DNA of 64,000 nt, from positions 124,001-188,000 of the forward strand of contig NZ_JACHEB010000002.1 in NCBI RefSeq assembly GCF_014201335.1, in the 5' to 3' direction. The notes under the pieces were generated by a model. The model saw nothing but the letters and a program-made list of their open reading frames with translations, searched no databases and was not told the origin of the DNA. Shown here piece by piece: positions 17,101-25,044 of this stretch; the first letter of the stretch is position 1; every line of letters starts with the position of its first letter. Source of the stretch: Tunturiibacter gelidiferens (GTDB lineage: Bacteria > Acidobacteriota > Terriglobia > Terriglobales > Acidobacteriaceae). The translations under genes were made by a program, and so were the position numbers.

Positions 17101-18776
17101 GCAGCCGTATTCGTCGCAAATCCCGCGGTCACCCCGGTCGTCGCAATTGCAATCGTCACCGGTCCTGGAGCAGCATTGTTGGACTGAGAGGGAATTGTCG
17201 CCGCAGTCGCCAGAAATACGCTGACCGGAAAATTCGTCCCGCTGAATGTCGCGCCCTCTCCCGGTCCGCTGCCTACCTGGCCCGTTCCCCCCGTTAGCAT
17301 TCCAGTCGTGATTGTCTTCGTTGGGTTCTTGTCGATCAAAAACCGCCCTTCACCTTGTGTTCCTCCAGCTGCCACCGAACCAGCCATCACCACCGTCGAA
17401 CCGGGAGAACAACCAGCGCTGCATACCCCTTGGAATACGTTGAAATCCTCCTGGATCTGAATATCGAAGGGGTGTGCGCCCTCGTCCGCCTCATCGCGAA
17501 ATCCTCCCGACGAGTTGATAAATTGCGATCCCATGAGGCAATCACCAACTCCATAGCAGTTGATTTGCTGTGCATCCAATATGTGCTGGCCCATCGTGTT
17601 ATAGGTGCCAGTAACGCTCATGGCGTTGTAGTTGGTCTTGAAGTAAGGAACGCTGCCAATCGTCTCCGGAAACAGGTTTGACCCGCCCGTCAGGCCCTGA
17701 TGACGAATCTCCAGTGCATACGAGTTCGGATCAGTGGATCCTCCCGCCGCAACTTCAGCCTGCGAGCTCCGAGTCGAAGTCACATCGATAATCTGGCCGG
17801 CATCTACCCCGTCCCCCGCGGAAGCGGTCGGATTTAAATACGTATCGCGACGTTGTCCGTTCCTGTCGTCCTCGACATGAGTCCCCCCGGCCCCGCTGTT
17901 CAACGTGCTCGCCGTGTACTGCTCTCCCACCGGATAGCTGCGTTCCACCTTCACGTCGCATCCGCTTGCGCAATCCGGGCTTGTCACCGCATTCGCAATC
18001 CCGTTGCCTCCCAGTCCACTCACATACTGGCTCGCATACTCGTCGCCGTTCAGGTTGTTCACCTGCAATTGCGTCCCAACCGGCTGCACCACAACCTGTG
18101 TCGCCGCAGGCAGTGTCGAAACCTTCTGTCCCAAACCAGCCGCAGCACCGGCTATATTCACATCGACATAGTGTTTGTCCGCCGCCTGGTTCGGAGTAGT
18201 CGGGTCGGCCGGAAGAACCAGCGGCCCCGTCATCGTATCTCCCGCCTTCTCGACAAAAGGATTGGAGCTGTCCAACGGATGCCCCGTCACTGCAGCGGCA
18301 ATCGCGGTGTCCACGTAGTTCTTGCTCACCGTCTGCATCGCCACCGAAGTCGGAAGCACCGTGCTCTTGATCGTGCTTACCTGCACCGGAGCAAGGCTCA
18401 CCGGAACCACCCAGAACTCCCGGCTTACACTCCCATCGTCCAGGTGATACACCGCCGTATAGTAGGTCCCAATCGGTGTTGAGCCGGCATTAGGAACCAG
18501 CGCCAGGCTCAAAGCACCATTGGTGATCGTAGCGGAAGTGCTACCAGTGGGCACCGACTGCCCACTTGCAGCCGTAAAAGCCTGCCAGCTCACAATCACG
18601 CTGCCGTTAGCCAGCGTCCCATCCCCACGATAAACCGTATCTGTAACCTGAGTAGTACCAATTGTGCTGGGTGGAGTCGCCTGCGCAGCCGCAGCCACCT
18701 TCATCACCGTCATCGCTCCCGGAACTGCCAGCAGCAGCATCCCGATCAGCGTCCATCCCTTAGGCTTCCAATGCAT
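14154..18776 (-). CDS. Secreted giant fibre-like protein with SGNH hydrolase domain
   Basis: 1540 residues, ATG after GAGGAG. Residues 1-32 look like an export signal (MHWKPKG then LIGMLLLAVPGAMTVM, cleavage near AAAAQA), unexpected for a phage tail fibre. About 40-150: Ig/transthyretin-like beta domain. About 175-215: the tail-fibre motif GDTMTGPLVLP followed by ADKHYVD. About 220-1000: long Gly/Thr/Ser-rich beta-structure, probably beta-helix and repeats. About 1030-1235: LamG-like domain. About 1245-1450: SGNH esterase with GDSITFG (Ser near 1252), GTND (near 1322) and DHTHPT (near 1412). Probably binds and deacylates a surface polysaccharide. Lies between a tail protein and the terminase. 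Confidence 0.75.
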   Translation of the reverse strand: MHWKPKGWTLIGMLLLAVPGAMTVMKVAAAAQATPPSTIGTTQVTDTVYRGDGTLANGSVIVSWQAFTAASGQSVPTGSTSATITNGALSLALVPNAGSTPIGTYYTAVYHLDDGSVSREFWVVPVSLAPVQVSTIKSTVLPTSVAMQTVSKNYVDTAIAAAVTGHPLDSSNPFVEKAGDTMTGPLVLPADPTTPNQAADKHYVDVNIAGAAAGLGQKVSTLPAATQVVVQPVGTQLQVNNLNGDEYASQYVSGLGGNGIANAVTSPDCASGCDVKVERSYPVGEQYTASTLNSGAGGTHVEDDRNGQRRDTYLNPTASAGDGVDAGQIIDVTSTRSSQAEVAAGGSTDPNSYALEIRHQGLTGGSNLFPETIGSVPYFKTNYNAMSVTGTYNTMGQHILDAQQINCYGVGDCLMGSQFINSSGGFRDEADEGAHPFDIQIQEDFNVFQGVCSAGCSPGSTVVMAGSVAAGGTQGEGRFLIDKNPTKTITTGMLTGGTGQVGSGPGEGATFSGTNFPVSVFLATAATIPSQSNNAAPGPVTIAIATTGVTAGFATNTAAVPSPNGVACVTDSPLAGGPTNYEMVNYSVVDGTHLRLTLNKPHEARATIAFGGLCGYGLEQTVDTVGVIRQLFPVIGSYSTTGLYYAGGLASLVGVPNNTSAFLNVTMQIAAIARNSGVVTVTTAGSLPVDVNGLSMNISGVADQSYNGSFTVTTTGANTLTFTQAGANSTSTGGTVSKITGGYVLYPMAEVLGVYDTATKSVDGQLTLAPNTVSWSVNDPIEEPHYYQQKLGADLAFVGQTTPRPTVAQTAGVEYEGNTGPGLSGWTVSNAVPASSYLGNGGTHSAPGFAYVAQGIWQRTMDVQAGEESVFSVHCNSHGCGRWNSGYDLFELDSSTSVDTISFQPTTSTLGMNLRGFSYQFSPQGFTAGTINAGTVNATTLNGAVGAAQLPLFGASGAAHARGAVPDPGTTAGTTRYLREDGTWSVPAGTSGSGGQSIGTGLSGGAAPIAGATADYNFLEGKGSVLTDNTGNGNNGTLGSGASAPVWVNGGLSFSLPENVSLPATLNNTRTFYLAFYLNPLPTSAAQFVPQSFPMLMGSSLGNAGVNIITSSSQDQGTLPAFAPGTVANGNYSSMSSLFISGFNILTVTLGNGTSGDVDHFYINGVEIPYSFQGASFGAQASGNFLLGAPNTGFFSGSGFNGIFYRAVFSATEDSAATVQGNYQKILNDINSRSVPVTPVPVVQVNPQLYAVGDSITFGFGTADPATQAWPFNLALTNQPSYQVVDMGLTGVSFGAIAGSEPNRVGTLCSTINGPSIAIGFSGTNDFASSAAPETVFGRLSSWVQTVKKAGCRAFVGTMISRTGLDSPKDSYDALMLQNAQRIGADGVIDFAANPLLGADGANTNATFFQGDHTHPTAAGQLLLASAASNALNYYFGSTAANPHVVTAATYAMTAGDGYVTSNPSANQTLTLPDCTGQSGAAYTVTNLQSAFTVGVVSGSSSQVINGLAAGTVVPVPANGSLTLRDVPNPKTVSGCHWEM

Positions 18777-18902
18777 CGTCGTTCTCCTCGTTCCTGTTCA
18801 CTCTCGTCTGCCGCGGCCAATCCCATCCGGGCACAAGTCATCTGCGCGAGTCGTTGTCGCGTTGAATTCGATTCCGCCTGTCAGTGCTTAGGGTCGTCTT
18901 CG

Positions 18903-19889
18903 CTAAACGGCTCGCATAGCTCCCGGCAGATAACTGCGGAAGCACAAAACCGTCTCGCCGTCGTTCGCGTCCTTCACTGGCAGCGCGCGAAACGCCCCCG
19001 CCAGCTTCACCTTCTCCAGCGGCCCGGCCAGCGTCTCGACCATCTCCGCCGCACCCTGCATCGCCTGCAACCGCGGATAGTGGTAGATCACCCTGTCTCC
19101 CTGCTCCCCATCCATCACAAACAGCGCGGACCACTCCTGAAAGAATCCGCCACCCTCGCGATCGACGAATCCCATCAGCGGACTCACCTGCATCCCCGAA
19201 GGCGGAGTCCCAGCCAGCAGCGCCGAGCCCAACTGCAGCACTCCATTCGCAATCCCCACAACCCTACCCACGTTGAGCGTGACCCGCCGAATATAGTTGA
19301 TGTCGTTCGCCACAGACGCAGGCGAACTCACGTACGCAGCGCTCACCCCGCTCCCTACAAAACCCGTCTGCGCCACGTAATCTTCATCGACGGCGACCAG
19401 CTCCCCAACCTGGAACTGTGCCGCCGCCGTCGCCCCCACACTCAATGAGCTGGCCGTCGATCCAGGCACCAGCGGAACAGCCTTCGCCGCCACACCGCCG
19501 CTCCCATTCGCCGCCGCGCCAGTCGCCGTCCGCAACAGATTCATCTGTTGCGAACCCGCAGCCAACGCCAGCTGCAACTTCCCCCAGCTCTCAAACTCAA
19601 GCTCAACCGTAGCCTCCACCTGGGTCACAACCTGGCTCTGCACCACCGCAGGCGCACCAGTCGTCAGCGCTCCAATCTTCGTCGCGCTCTTCCTCGCAAA
19701 CTTTGAGCACCATCCCAAATCTACCCAGGGCGACGGCGGCGAACTCAACGCAAACGTCCCGATCTGCGCCGCATCGAACAACGTCGGCACTCCCACCTCA
19801 CGGTTTACCGGAGCAAAATAAGCCCTTACCCTCCGCGTCACCGGTGCCACAGCACCCACCAGACCAACCGCAGTTACAGTCGCACTCAC
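18903..19889 (-). CDS. Phage major tail (tube)-like protein
   Basis: 328 residues, GTG start overlapping the upstream stop (GTGA). The beta-rich sequence with TQVEATVELEFESWGKLQLALAAGSQ in the middle and PRLQAMQGAAEMVETLAGPLEKVKLAGAFRALPV near the end matches the two-sheet plan of tail tube proteins. The Ala/Gly/Ser-rich middle is possibly an inserted domain. Its position after capsid, connector and tail-terminator-like genes supports the call. A 126-base gap follows before the fibre gene. Confidence 0.6.
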   Translation of the reverse strand: MSATVTAVGLVGAVAPVTRRVRAYFAPVNREVGVPTLFDAAQIGTFALSSPPSPWVDLGWCSKFARKSATKIGALTTGAPAVVQSQVVTQVEATVELEFESWGKLQLALAAGSQQMNLLRTATGAAANGSGGVAAKAVPLVPGSTASSLSVGATAAAQFQVGELVAVDEDYVAQTGFVGSGVSAAYVSSPASVANDINYIRRVTLNVGRVVGIANGVLQLGSALLAGTPPSGMQVSPLMGFVDREGGGFFQEWSALFVMDGEQGDRVIYHYPRLQAMQGAAEMVETLAGPLEKVKLAGAFRALPVKDANDGETVLCFRSYLPGAMRAV

Positions 19890-20398
19890 AGCTCACCCAC
19901 TTCCTGGTAGCAAAACACCACAACCGTAGCCACCCGCTCCAGCCGCTCACCGTTCACCACAGCAGCCCCAAACGCAGCATCTCCCCAGAACACGTTCGTC
20001 CCCATCGCCACCGGAGCCAGTCCCGATCCACCCGCCGCCCCAACATAGTTCATCTTCGCCACATTCTGTGGAGCCGCACTCACCGCCGACACCAACTCCG
20101 CATCCATCCCCGACAGCAACCGCCCCCGATCCATCCCCCCGTTGCCGGAGTCACCATCGGTCGCATAGCTGATCTCGCACGTCATCGTCGCCAGCGGGAG
20201 CGCCCCCTGCGTATCCACGCTAAGCCCCGTCCAGCGCAGGCAAAACGCATTCACCGGCACAGTCGCAGAAGCCAGCTCGTTCTCCTCCACCAGCACGCCA
20301 GGCCGTGTCACCCCGCGGAGCACTATCGTTCGTGCCGGATTCACCGCCGCCAGCCTGTCTCGCAGCGTGACATAAAACGTATCTCTAGCATTCTGCAT
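19886..20398 (-). CDS. Phage tail-terminator/completion-like protein
   Basis: 170 residues. The start region RDTFYVTLRDRLAAVNPARTI resembles tail-terminator and head-tail joining proteins, which begin with a helix holding a Tyr/Leu pattern. The middle has TMTCEISYATDG and the end YQEVGEL. Its order, after two connector-like genes and directly before the tail tube-like gene with a 4-base overlap, is the expected place for a tail completion protein. Family membership is inferred from context and weak pattern only. Confidence 0.5.
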   Translation of the reverse strand: MQNARDTFYVTLRDRLAAVNPARTIVLRGVTRPGVLVEENELASATVPVNAFCLRWTGLSVDTQGALPLATMTCEISYATDGDSGNGGMDRGRLLSGMDAELVSAVSAAPQNVAKMNYVGAAGGSGLAPVAMGTNVFWGDAAFGAAVVNGERLERVATVVVFCYQEVGEL

Positions 20399-20434
20399 TT
20401 ATCTGTAACCTTTCGAGTGGCATTTACGCCGCAA

Positions 20435-20893
20435 CTAAACCATCAACGCCAACGGAGCCCGCAACATCAGTCGATAAACGTAAGTAGCGCCCCCAAGCTC
20501 CGACTCCGAAGCCGACTCAATCTCCATCAGCACATCGTCGATCAACACCCCGAACGCCGTGGCAAACAGAACATTGGCAGCCGAATACCCCATCAAACCC
20601 ACCAGCGCGTTCACCGCTGTCGCCGAAACCAGCAGCTCACTCGTAGCCGCCTTACCAGCAGCCAGCGTAGCCCGAGCCTTCCGAAACACCACCGGCTCCA
20701 GCGCCACATCCTGAAACGTAGGCACCGCGAGCCCAAGCTGCTCCGTCGTATCACCCGAGCTGGCCGGAGCCGGCATCCGCAAAAACACGCTCCGCCCCCC
20801 GCCGCACCGCAACAACACATCCGCCGCTCGCAGCGCCCTTATCGATGCATCTCGCAACTCTCCCATCGCATCACCCAAGCCGATCTGCGACAT
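20435..20893 (-). CDS. Phage neck/head-closure-like protein
   Basis: 152 residues. The central part GRSVFLRMPAPASSGDTTEQLG and the closing beta strands (ATYVYRLMLRAPLALMV) suit a small beta-barrel head-closure protein, but no specific motif was recognised. Its ATG (20893) overlaps the end of the connector gene by 23 bases. An internal ATG at 20866 would remove this overlap. Position between the connector and tail-terminator-like genes is the main evidence. Confidence 0.5.
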   Translation of the reverse strand: MSQIGLGDAMGELRDASIRALRAADVLLRCGGGRSVFLRMPAPASSGDTTEQLGLAVPTFQDVALEPVVFRKARATLAAGKAATSELLVSATAVNALVGLMGYSAANVLFATAFGVLIDDVLMEIESASESELGGATYVYRLMLRAPLALMV

Positions 20894-21494
20894 AGGGCTT
20901 CAGCAGCAGTTGCACCTGTGCATCGATCAACGATCCACTGAAGTACTGCATCTGCATCGTGTCCATCTTGCTCGATTTCACGTTCATGGCCGGTGTCGCC
21001 TGGGCATTCTTCACAATTTGCACGCACGCAACCTTCACCGCATCAGGCACAGTCACCAACCCCGACGTGTAAGTCACCTCAACCTCGTTGTAATCAATCC
21101 CAAGAAAATTTCTGGGAAATGTCAGCTCGGCCGTTGTCTGATTTACATCGACAGTTGTCACATCCAGCGCACTCCAGCTTCCGGGCACGCTGAAAGCGAA
21201 CGCAATCTGTTCATGAAAAGGATCGGGCAACTCACCCCTCCGTGGCCTCGCAAACCGAACCCTCACGCCCACCAACGCAGAAGCGGCTCCCACCGCCGAA
21301 GCCAGCGGACGATAGCTCAGCCGCACTGTCTGCGCGCCATCGGTCAGCCGCATCCGCTCCACATACTGCGTCACCAGGAGACTCGGTCGCCGGCAATAAG
21401 ACTCCATCAGCGCAGAAGCCATCGTCACCCAGTCATCCGTAGTCTCTGCCGTCAGTCCATACTGCACATACTCCGTCGGCAACAAATAGCCCAT
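20871..21494 (-). CDS. Phage head-tail connector-like protein
   Basis: 207 residues. It begins MGYLLPTEYVQYGL and continues with a helical TDDWVTMASALMESYCRRPS segment, as in gp6-type connectors that sit under the portal. The middle is beta-rich (VDVNQTTAELTFPRN, EVEVTYTSG), then VPDAVKVACVQIVKNAQATP. First gene after the capsid, separated from it by a terminator-like hairpin. Call by position and general pattern. Confidence 0.6.
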   Translation of the reverse strand: MGYLLPTEYVQYGLTAETTDDWVTMASALMESYCRRPSLLVTQYVERMRLTDGAQTVRLSYRPLASAVGAASALVGVRVRFARPRRGELPDPFHEQIAFAFSVPGSWSALDVTTVDVNQTTAELTFPRNFLGIDYNEVEVTYTSGLVTVPDAVKVACVQIVKNAQATPAMNVKSSKMDTMQMQYFSGSLIDAQVQLLLKPYVADRLG

Positions 21495-21507
21495 CGCATC
21501 CCTCTCT

Positions 21508-21546
21508 CAAAAAGCAACAGGGACCGGCACAAATAGCACCGGCCCC
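21508..21546 (-). terminator. Terminator-like hairpin after the capsid gene
   Basis: On the minus strand GGGGCCGGTGC (21546-21536) pairs with GTGCCGGTCCC (21530-21520), 11 bp with three G-U pairs and a 5-base loop, followed by TGTTGCTTTTTGAG. It lies between capsid and connector, where a leaky terminator would give extra capsid transcript. Confidence 0.7.
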
Positions 21547-21590
21547 CATAGTTATCCAACAAACCAACCGAAACCGAACAAGCCCAAAGT

Positions 21591-22562
21591 TTAGCGGTCG
21601 ACCAGAACCTGGTAGTGGGCATAGCTCGAGCCCTTCACAACGACGCCGCCAAACTTCACGACTACATACTGCGAAGCCAGCGAACCGGGAACGCCGAGTT
21701 GGAAGATGCGAGGATTCGGATCGCTCAACCAGTGGTATTCAATCAAGTCCTCGGTCACGATGTAAGCAGGTAGAACAGCCGAACCGGAACCAGGAGTACC
21801 GGTATAGCTCAGCGTCCACTCAGGAATGAGCGGAATATCACCAGCCTGCGTCGATAGTGTCTTCACAGTAAAGCCGGCCTCGATCTCCCGCGTATTCAGC
21901 ACGACATTGAACTCGGTCTTCATCTCACGGTCGATCAAATCGAGCAGAACCGGGTTTGCATAGATCGCAGTGGGGCGAACACCAAACGAGCTGTTCGAAA
22001 CCATCTGGGCAATCGTCGACTTGAAGCCATCGACGATGCTCTGGTTGGTACCGATCGAAACGGTATTACCACCAGCAGCAATCTGCGCACCCGCGCCAAA
22101 ATACTGCGGAGTCGTAGGTGAGCTCAGGCTGGTGTCAGTGCCGTTCCAAAGGGCAACGTCATGCGTACGCAGAACGCCATCAACGGTATCGGCAAGATCC
22201 TTCGCCTGGAGATAAGCAAACTGGCTCTGCTGACGGCCAAGCTCCATATCGAACAGGTTGTAGTTGATCTGCGCGACGAGCGCCTTCAACGGAACGCTGT
22301 TCTCGATGCGAGTCGGGTTGACTAGCGGAGCGACAATGTTACGTGGATCCACAAAGCCTGTGGCAGCCGCAGGAGACGGAATCGCAGTCTCTTCAAAGTA
22401 GCGGGACGGATGGCCAGTAGCAGGAACCTGCTTGATGCGCTGACCAAAGATCCCACGGCGACGTACGAGGTCCAGAATCTCTGTCTGATACAACGGAACT
22501 TCAATCGCGCCAGGTCCAATGTAGTCTGCTGCGCCATGAATATCGGTAAACTTCGCGTTCAT
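21591..22562 (-). CDS. Major capsid protein (probable HK97-like)
   Basis: 323 residues from ATG 22562, preceded by GGGAG (an in-frame TTG at 22577 would place the ribosome-binding site inside the gene). The sequence has the capsid plan: an N-terminal arm (IGPGAIEVPLYQTEILDLVR), an E-loop region with GRIKQ-like strands and TRIENSVPLKALVAQINYN, the spine-helix candidate AYLQAKDLADTVDGVLRTHD, the ALWNGTDTSLSSP stretch, then a P-domain ending in YVVVKFGGVVV. Preceded by protease-like and candidate scaffold genes, which is the usual capsid assembly order. A 54-base structured repeat lies just upstream. Confidence 0.75.
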   Translation of the reverse strand: MNAKFTDIHGAADYIGPGAIEVPLYQTEILDLVRRRGIFGQRIKQVPATGHPSRYFEETAIPSPAAATGFVDPRNIVAPLVNPTRIENSVPLKALVAQINYNLFDMELGRQQSQFAYLQAKDLADTVDGVLRTHDVALWNGTDTSLSSPTTPQYFGAGAQIAAGGNTVSIGTNQSIVDGFKSTIAQMVSNSSFGVRPTAIYANPVLLDLIDREMKTEFNVVLNTREIEAGFTVKTLSTQAGDIPLIPEWTLSYTGTPGSGSAVLPAYIVTEDLIEYHWLSDPNPRIFQLGVPGSLASQYVVVKFGGVVVKGSSYAHYQVLVDR

Positions 22563-22629
22563 CTTTCTCCCTTTCAAAACAAAAAAGGCGCAGCCGCGGC
22601 CACGCCATCTAGAAACTCCATTACCGGCG

Positions 22630-22683
22630 CCGAAGGCGCGTCAGCCTCGATGGCAGATCGCGCCGTGCGCGCAGCACGCACTT
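22630..22683 (-). repeat. 54-bp structured repeat, copy 1 (before the capsid gene)
   Basis: 52 of 54 bases match a second copy at 23613-23666. On the minus strand it folds as GGCGCG ... CGCGCC closing an inner GCC-ATCGA-GGC hairpin. In copy 2 the inner stem changes C to T, which keeps a G-U pair. Lies between a stop codon and the next start, within a minus-strand operon. Confidence 0.75.
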
Positions 22684-22707
22684 GCTGTTGACTGTCTTTC
22701 CGTCAAA

Positions 22708-23139
22708 TCAACCCAACAAACCAGACCGCAGCAACTGAGCCTTCACCGCAATCCTCTGCTCAATGCTCAAATTGGCAAGAGCAGCATCCACGCTACCGGC
22801 TTCCATCGTCTCCACAGCGACGCCCTGCTTCGCCAGCAGATTTACCATCGCCAAAGGAAGAGTCTTCCGTCCATGTCCAACTTCAGAAGGCACAGATGCA
22901 GCCGCTGCCTTCAACTGTGCAATCTCAGCCTCAGCCGCAGCCAACTTCTCCTCCAGCTCAGCCTCGCGCCGTCCTTCAACAGTCGCAACAATCCGGCCGA
23001 TCGAAGCCTCAGCATCCAGGGCAAAATCATTCTGCCGTTGTGCCAGCCTCTCCACCGCCTGTTCCAGCAAACCCGCCGCTGCAGCCAGACGTTCAACGGT
23101 CATCCCCAGCTCGTCTTTCATATCGAGTTCCATCTCCAT
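22708..23139 (-). CDS. Coiled-coil protein, candidate scaffold
   Basis: 143 residues, highly charged and helical. Residues about 10-80 form a long coiled coil (VERLAAAAGLLEQAVERLAQ; RREAELEEKLAAAEAEIAQL), then an Ala-rich link and a helical C-terminal part (LSIEQRIAVKAQLLRSGLLG). Ribosome-binding site GGCGAGAGAGC. It lies directly upstream of the capsid and downstream of the protease-like gene, exactly where scaffolding proteins are encoded, and its composition fits. No sequence family was recognised. Confidence 0.55.
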   Translation of the reverse strand: MEMELDMKDELGMTVERLAAAAGLLEQAVERLAQRQNDFALDAEASIGRIVATVEGRREAELEEKLAAAEAEIAQLKAAAASVPSEVGHGRKTLPLAMVNLLAKQGVAVETMEAGSVDAALANLSIEQRIAVKAQLLRSGLLG

Positions 23140-23188
23140 GCTCTCTCGCCTTTCTTTTCAGTTAATCAGTCCACCCACTGAATCTCGT

Positions 23189-23590
23189 TTACGCCGCAGC
23201 TTTTGTAGTAGCAGCTGCAGGGGCCAGCCCACTCTGCACATTCAGAATTGCCACCACAGCCGACACCACATTCGCGATATACGTGCTATCAGCCGTAATG
23301 CCAGCCTTCGCCAGCAGCGCAGTCACGGACTGCTCCGTCAACAGCAGCACCTCGGCCAGCTTCTGTGCACCAGTGCCACTCTGCGCACCAGAGGCAGCAT
23401 ACTTCTGCTCCACCAGCAGCACAGCCGTCTGAATCAGCGAAGTAGCATCGGCCACTTCATTTGCAATTGGAGCCGCAACCGGAAACAGAAGCCCAACCAG
23501 CCTCTCCACCGGAACGGCGTACTCCACAGCCCACTTCAGCCCCTTGGCAAATCCCTTTCCGATCGTCTCTATCACACTTACAAAACTCAT
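23189..23590 (-). CDS. Small phage-cluster protein, 133 aa
   Basis: Starts after AAAGGGAGAACC. N-terminal amphipathic segment MSFVSVIETIGKGFAKGLKW, then Ala/Val/Leu-rich helices (VAAPIANEVADATSLIQTAVLLVEQ; VTALLAKAGI) and an Ala/Thr/Lys-rich end. Not clearly membrane spanning. The plan resembles the 86-residue protein at the other end of the cluster. It sits between the protease-like and candidate scaffold genes. Function unknown. Confidence 0.55.
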   Translation of the reverse strand: MSFVSVIETIGKGFAKGLKWAVEYAVPVERLVGLLFPVAAPIANEVADATSLIQTAVLLVEQKYAASGAQSGTGAQKLAEVLLLTEQSVTALLAKAGITADSTYIANVVSAVVAILNVQSGLAPAAATTKAAA

Positions 23591-23612
23591 GGTTCTCCCT
23601 TTCGTTTATGTA

Positions 23613-23666
23613 CCGAAGGCGCGTCAACCTCGATGGCAGATCGCGCCGTGCGCGCAGCACGTACTT
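23613..23666 (-). repeat. 54-bp structured repeat, copy 2 (before the 133-aa gene)
   Basis: Second copy of the element at 22630-22683, in the same orientation and again between two genes of the minus-strand operon. Two differences, one of them a stem-preserving change. Confidence 0.75.
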
Positions 23667-23677
23667 TTCTTTGTGAA

Positions 23678-24214
23678 CTACCGAGCCACCGCCACGCGTC
23701 GTCCAGCCGCAGCCGGCCGCTTCACATGAAAGCTCGTACTCCGATAAGCCGCCTTCTCCCGCAGCAAAATCGCAGCTCCGGTAAAGGTAGCCCGAGTCAA
23801 CGTCCAAACCTGCGCCCGCATATCCGCCACATGCGCATCCGCCAGTTCATAGCTCATCCCCATCAGATTCGAGCCAGCCCCACTCCCCTGGATCTTCGCC
23901 TCCATCTCCGGAAAGTCCCGAGCAAACAGATAGCCCGCCACCGTCAGCTTCTGTCCATCCAACTCAGCGGCTGTAATGATGCCGCATTTCTGCCGCGCAT
24001 CATGTCCATCCCATCCCGCCTTGTAGTCGACAGCCATCCCCAGCAAACTCGGCAGCGCAGCCTCCGCAGCCGCACGCGTCAGCACCACCCGATGCCCCTT
24101 CGCACCGCTTGGAGCCTTATCGCTTGCCACATCTACCAGCGTCAACACACCTTCAAACGGCAACCGGTTCGGATGTCCATGCACTACCGGAAACTCCACC
24201 GCCATCGCCCGCAT
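23678..24214 (-). CDS. Prohead protease-like protein
   Basis: 178 residues from ATG 24214, which has AGGG six bases upstream. The frame is open to 24409, but the extra part is Gly/Arg-rich and poorly supported. The core (FPVVHGHPNRLPFEGVLTLV; GMAVDYKAGWDGHDARQKCG; AELDGQKLTVAGYLFARDFPE) shows a His followed later by the GYLFARDFPE strand pattern of capsid maturation proteases. NLMGMSYELADAHV is typical of the second half of that fold. I do not see a clear catalytic Ser. A protease would cleave the scaffold and capsid arm. Position two genes upstream of the candidate scaffold supports this. Confidence 0.6.
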   Translation of the reverse strand: MRAMAVEFPVVHGHPNRLPFEGVLTLVDVASDKAPSGAKGHRVVLTRAAAEAALPSLLGMAVDYKAGWDGHDARQKCGIITAAELDGQKLTVAGYLFARDFPEMEAKIQGSGAGSNLMGMSYELADAHVADMRAQVWTLTRATFTGAAILLREKAAYRSTSFHVKRPAAAGRRVAVAR

Positions 24215-24566
24215 CTCGAGCCCTGCCGCACCCCGCAAACCATCCCGCCTGCCTGCAAGCTCCGACCATCCAGCAAGCCCAGCACTTCGCCGATGAAGCC
24301 CCTCCGAGTGTCCCATTGCACCTCCTGTATTTTGTAAAGCCCGCCCAACGACCACACCTCTGCCATCGCCCCGCGGACATGCGCGGTTGCCCTTTTTCTC
24401 AACCGGCACATCCAGCAGGACAACCCCACCACGCTATCCCGCGATCGATCCAGATCGATCAAAATAAGTTACAAATTAGAATTAGATCGAACGATATCTG
24501 TTACAAATTAGACCGAACCGCAGAACAACCCCCGACCACCCAGGAAAGCCGCACAAAACCGCCTAC
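24215..24566. other. 352-base gap with short direct repeats
   Basis: The protease-like frame continues through 24215-24409 but without convincing coding signals. At 24468-24480 and 24500-24512 the 13-mer GTTACAAATTAGA is directly repeated, 32 bases apart start to start, in an AT-rich patch. GATCGATC also occurs twice just before it (24443-24460). An operator or promoter for the downstream minus-strand genes is plausible. Confidence 0.4.
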
Positions 24567-24920
24567 TTACTCCTCCGGCTCGCGAGCCATCTTCTCCAAC
24601 AACTGCCCCACAACGCTCTTACCTCGCCGCTTGGACTCCACCGGCATCTCGCCTTTATCCAGGCCACCCAGATTGGCCAGCATCTTTGCATGAGCGATGC
24701 TGCCCTTCTTCGCCTCCTCCACAAACCGTTCCACAATCTCAGGCAGCGCCTCCGCCACCCGAGCCCGTGTAAACGTTCTGCAGAACTTCGGCCGCGGGCC
24801 CTTCGAAACAGCTCCACCCGCACCGCCTTCCCCGGCATCCTTTTTTCCAGCCCCCAGAACGCCACTCTCCCCGTCCAGCCCTTGTCGCACAAACCTGCCC
24901 GCCACCCGCTTCCGTTCCAC
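24567..24920 (-). CDS. Conserved-looking small protein, 117 aa
   Basis: GTG start at 24920 with GGGAGGAGACCAG in front; the frame extends to a TTG at 24941 that lies inside a hairpin. The N-terminal third is Lys/Gly-rich. The C-terminal part (CRTFTRARVAEALPEIVERF; VEEAKKGSIAHAKMLANLGG) is a pair of helices, and the end is basic then acidic. A terminase small subunit or other DNA-binding packaging protein is possible given size and place, but not shown. First structural-side gene after the sigma-like gene; strong hairpins precede it. Confidence 0.55.
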   Translation of the reverse strand: MERKRVAGRFVRQGLDGESGVLGAGKKDAGEGGAGGAVSKGPRPKFCRTFTRARVAEALPEIVERFVEEAKKGSIAHAKMLANLGGLDKGEMPVESKRRGKSVVGQLLEKMAREPEE

Positions 24921-24930
24921 CTGGTCTCCT

Positions 24931-25044
24931 CCCAAAAGCAAACGGGAGAGCAGCCATCAGGCGCTCTCCCGTTTCAATTCTTTACTACCTTTCCAGAATA
25001 GCAGTTGGACCATAACTAATACGCCAACTTTTCGAGAGAAATAT
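24931..25044. repeat. About 110-bp imperfect direct repeat with hairpin, copy A
   Basis: Copy A of a segment that recurs at 25144-25257. Its hairpin AAACGGGAGAGC (24940-24951) / GCTCTCCCGTTT (24963-24974) is followed on the minus strand by TGCTTTTGGG and then the ribosome-binding site of the 117-aa gene. Both copies share a hairpin, a TTTCCAGA block and ATACGCCAACTT. Confidence 0.75.

Noticed and set aside
22763..24337. Plus-strand open frame of 524 codons across several cluster genes
   Set aside because: Crosses gene boundaries, repeats and hairpins of the minus-strand operon; low-complexity Ser/Arg/Pro sequence.
24215..24409. Extended N-terminus for the prohead protease-like protein
   Set aside because: Gly/Arg-rich and without motif; the internal ATG at 24214 has a good ribosome-binding site.
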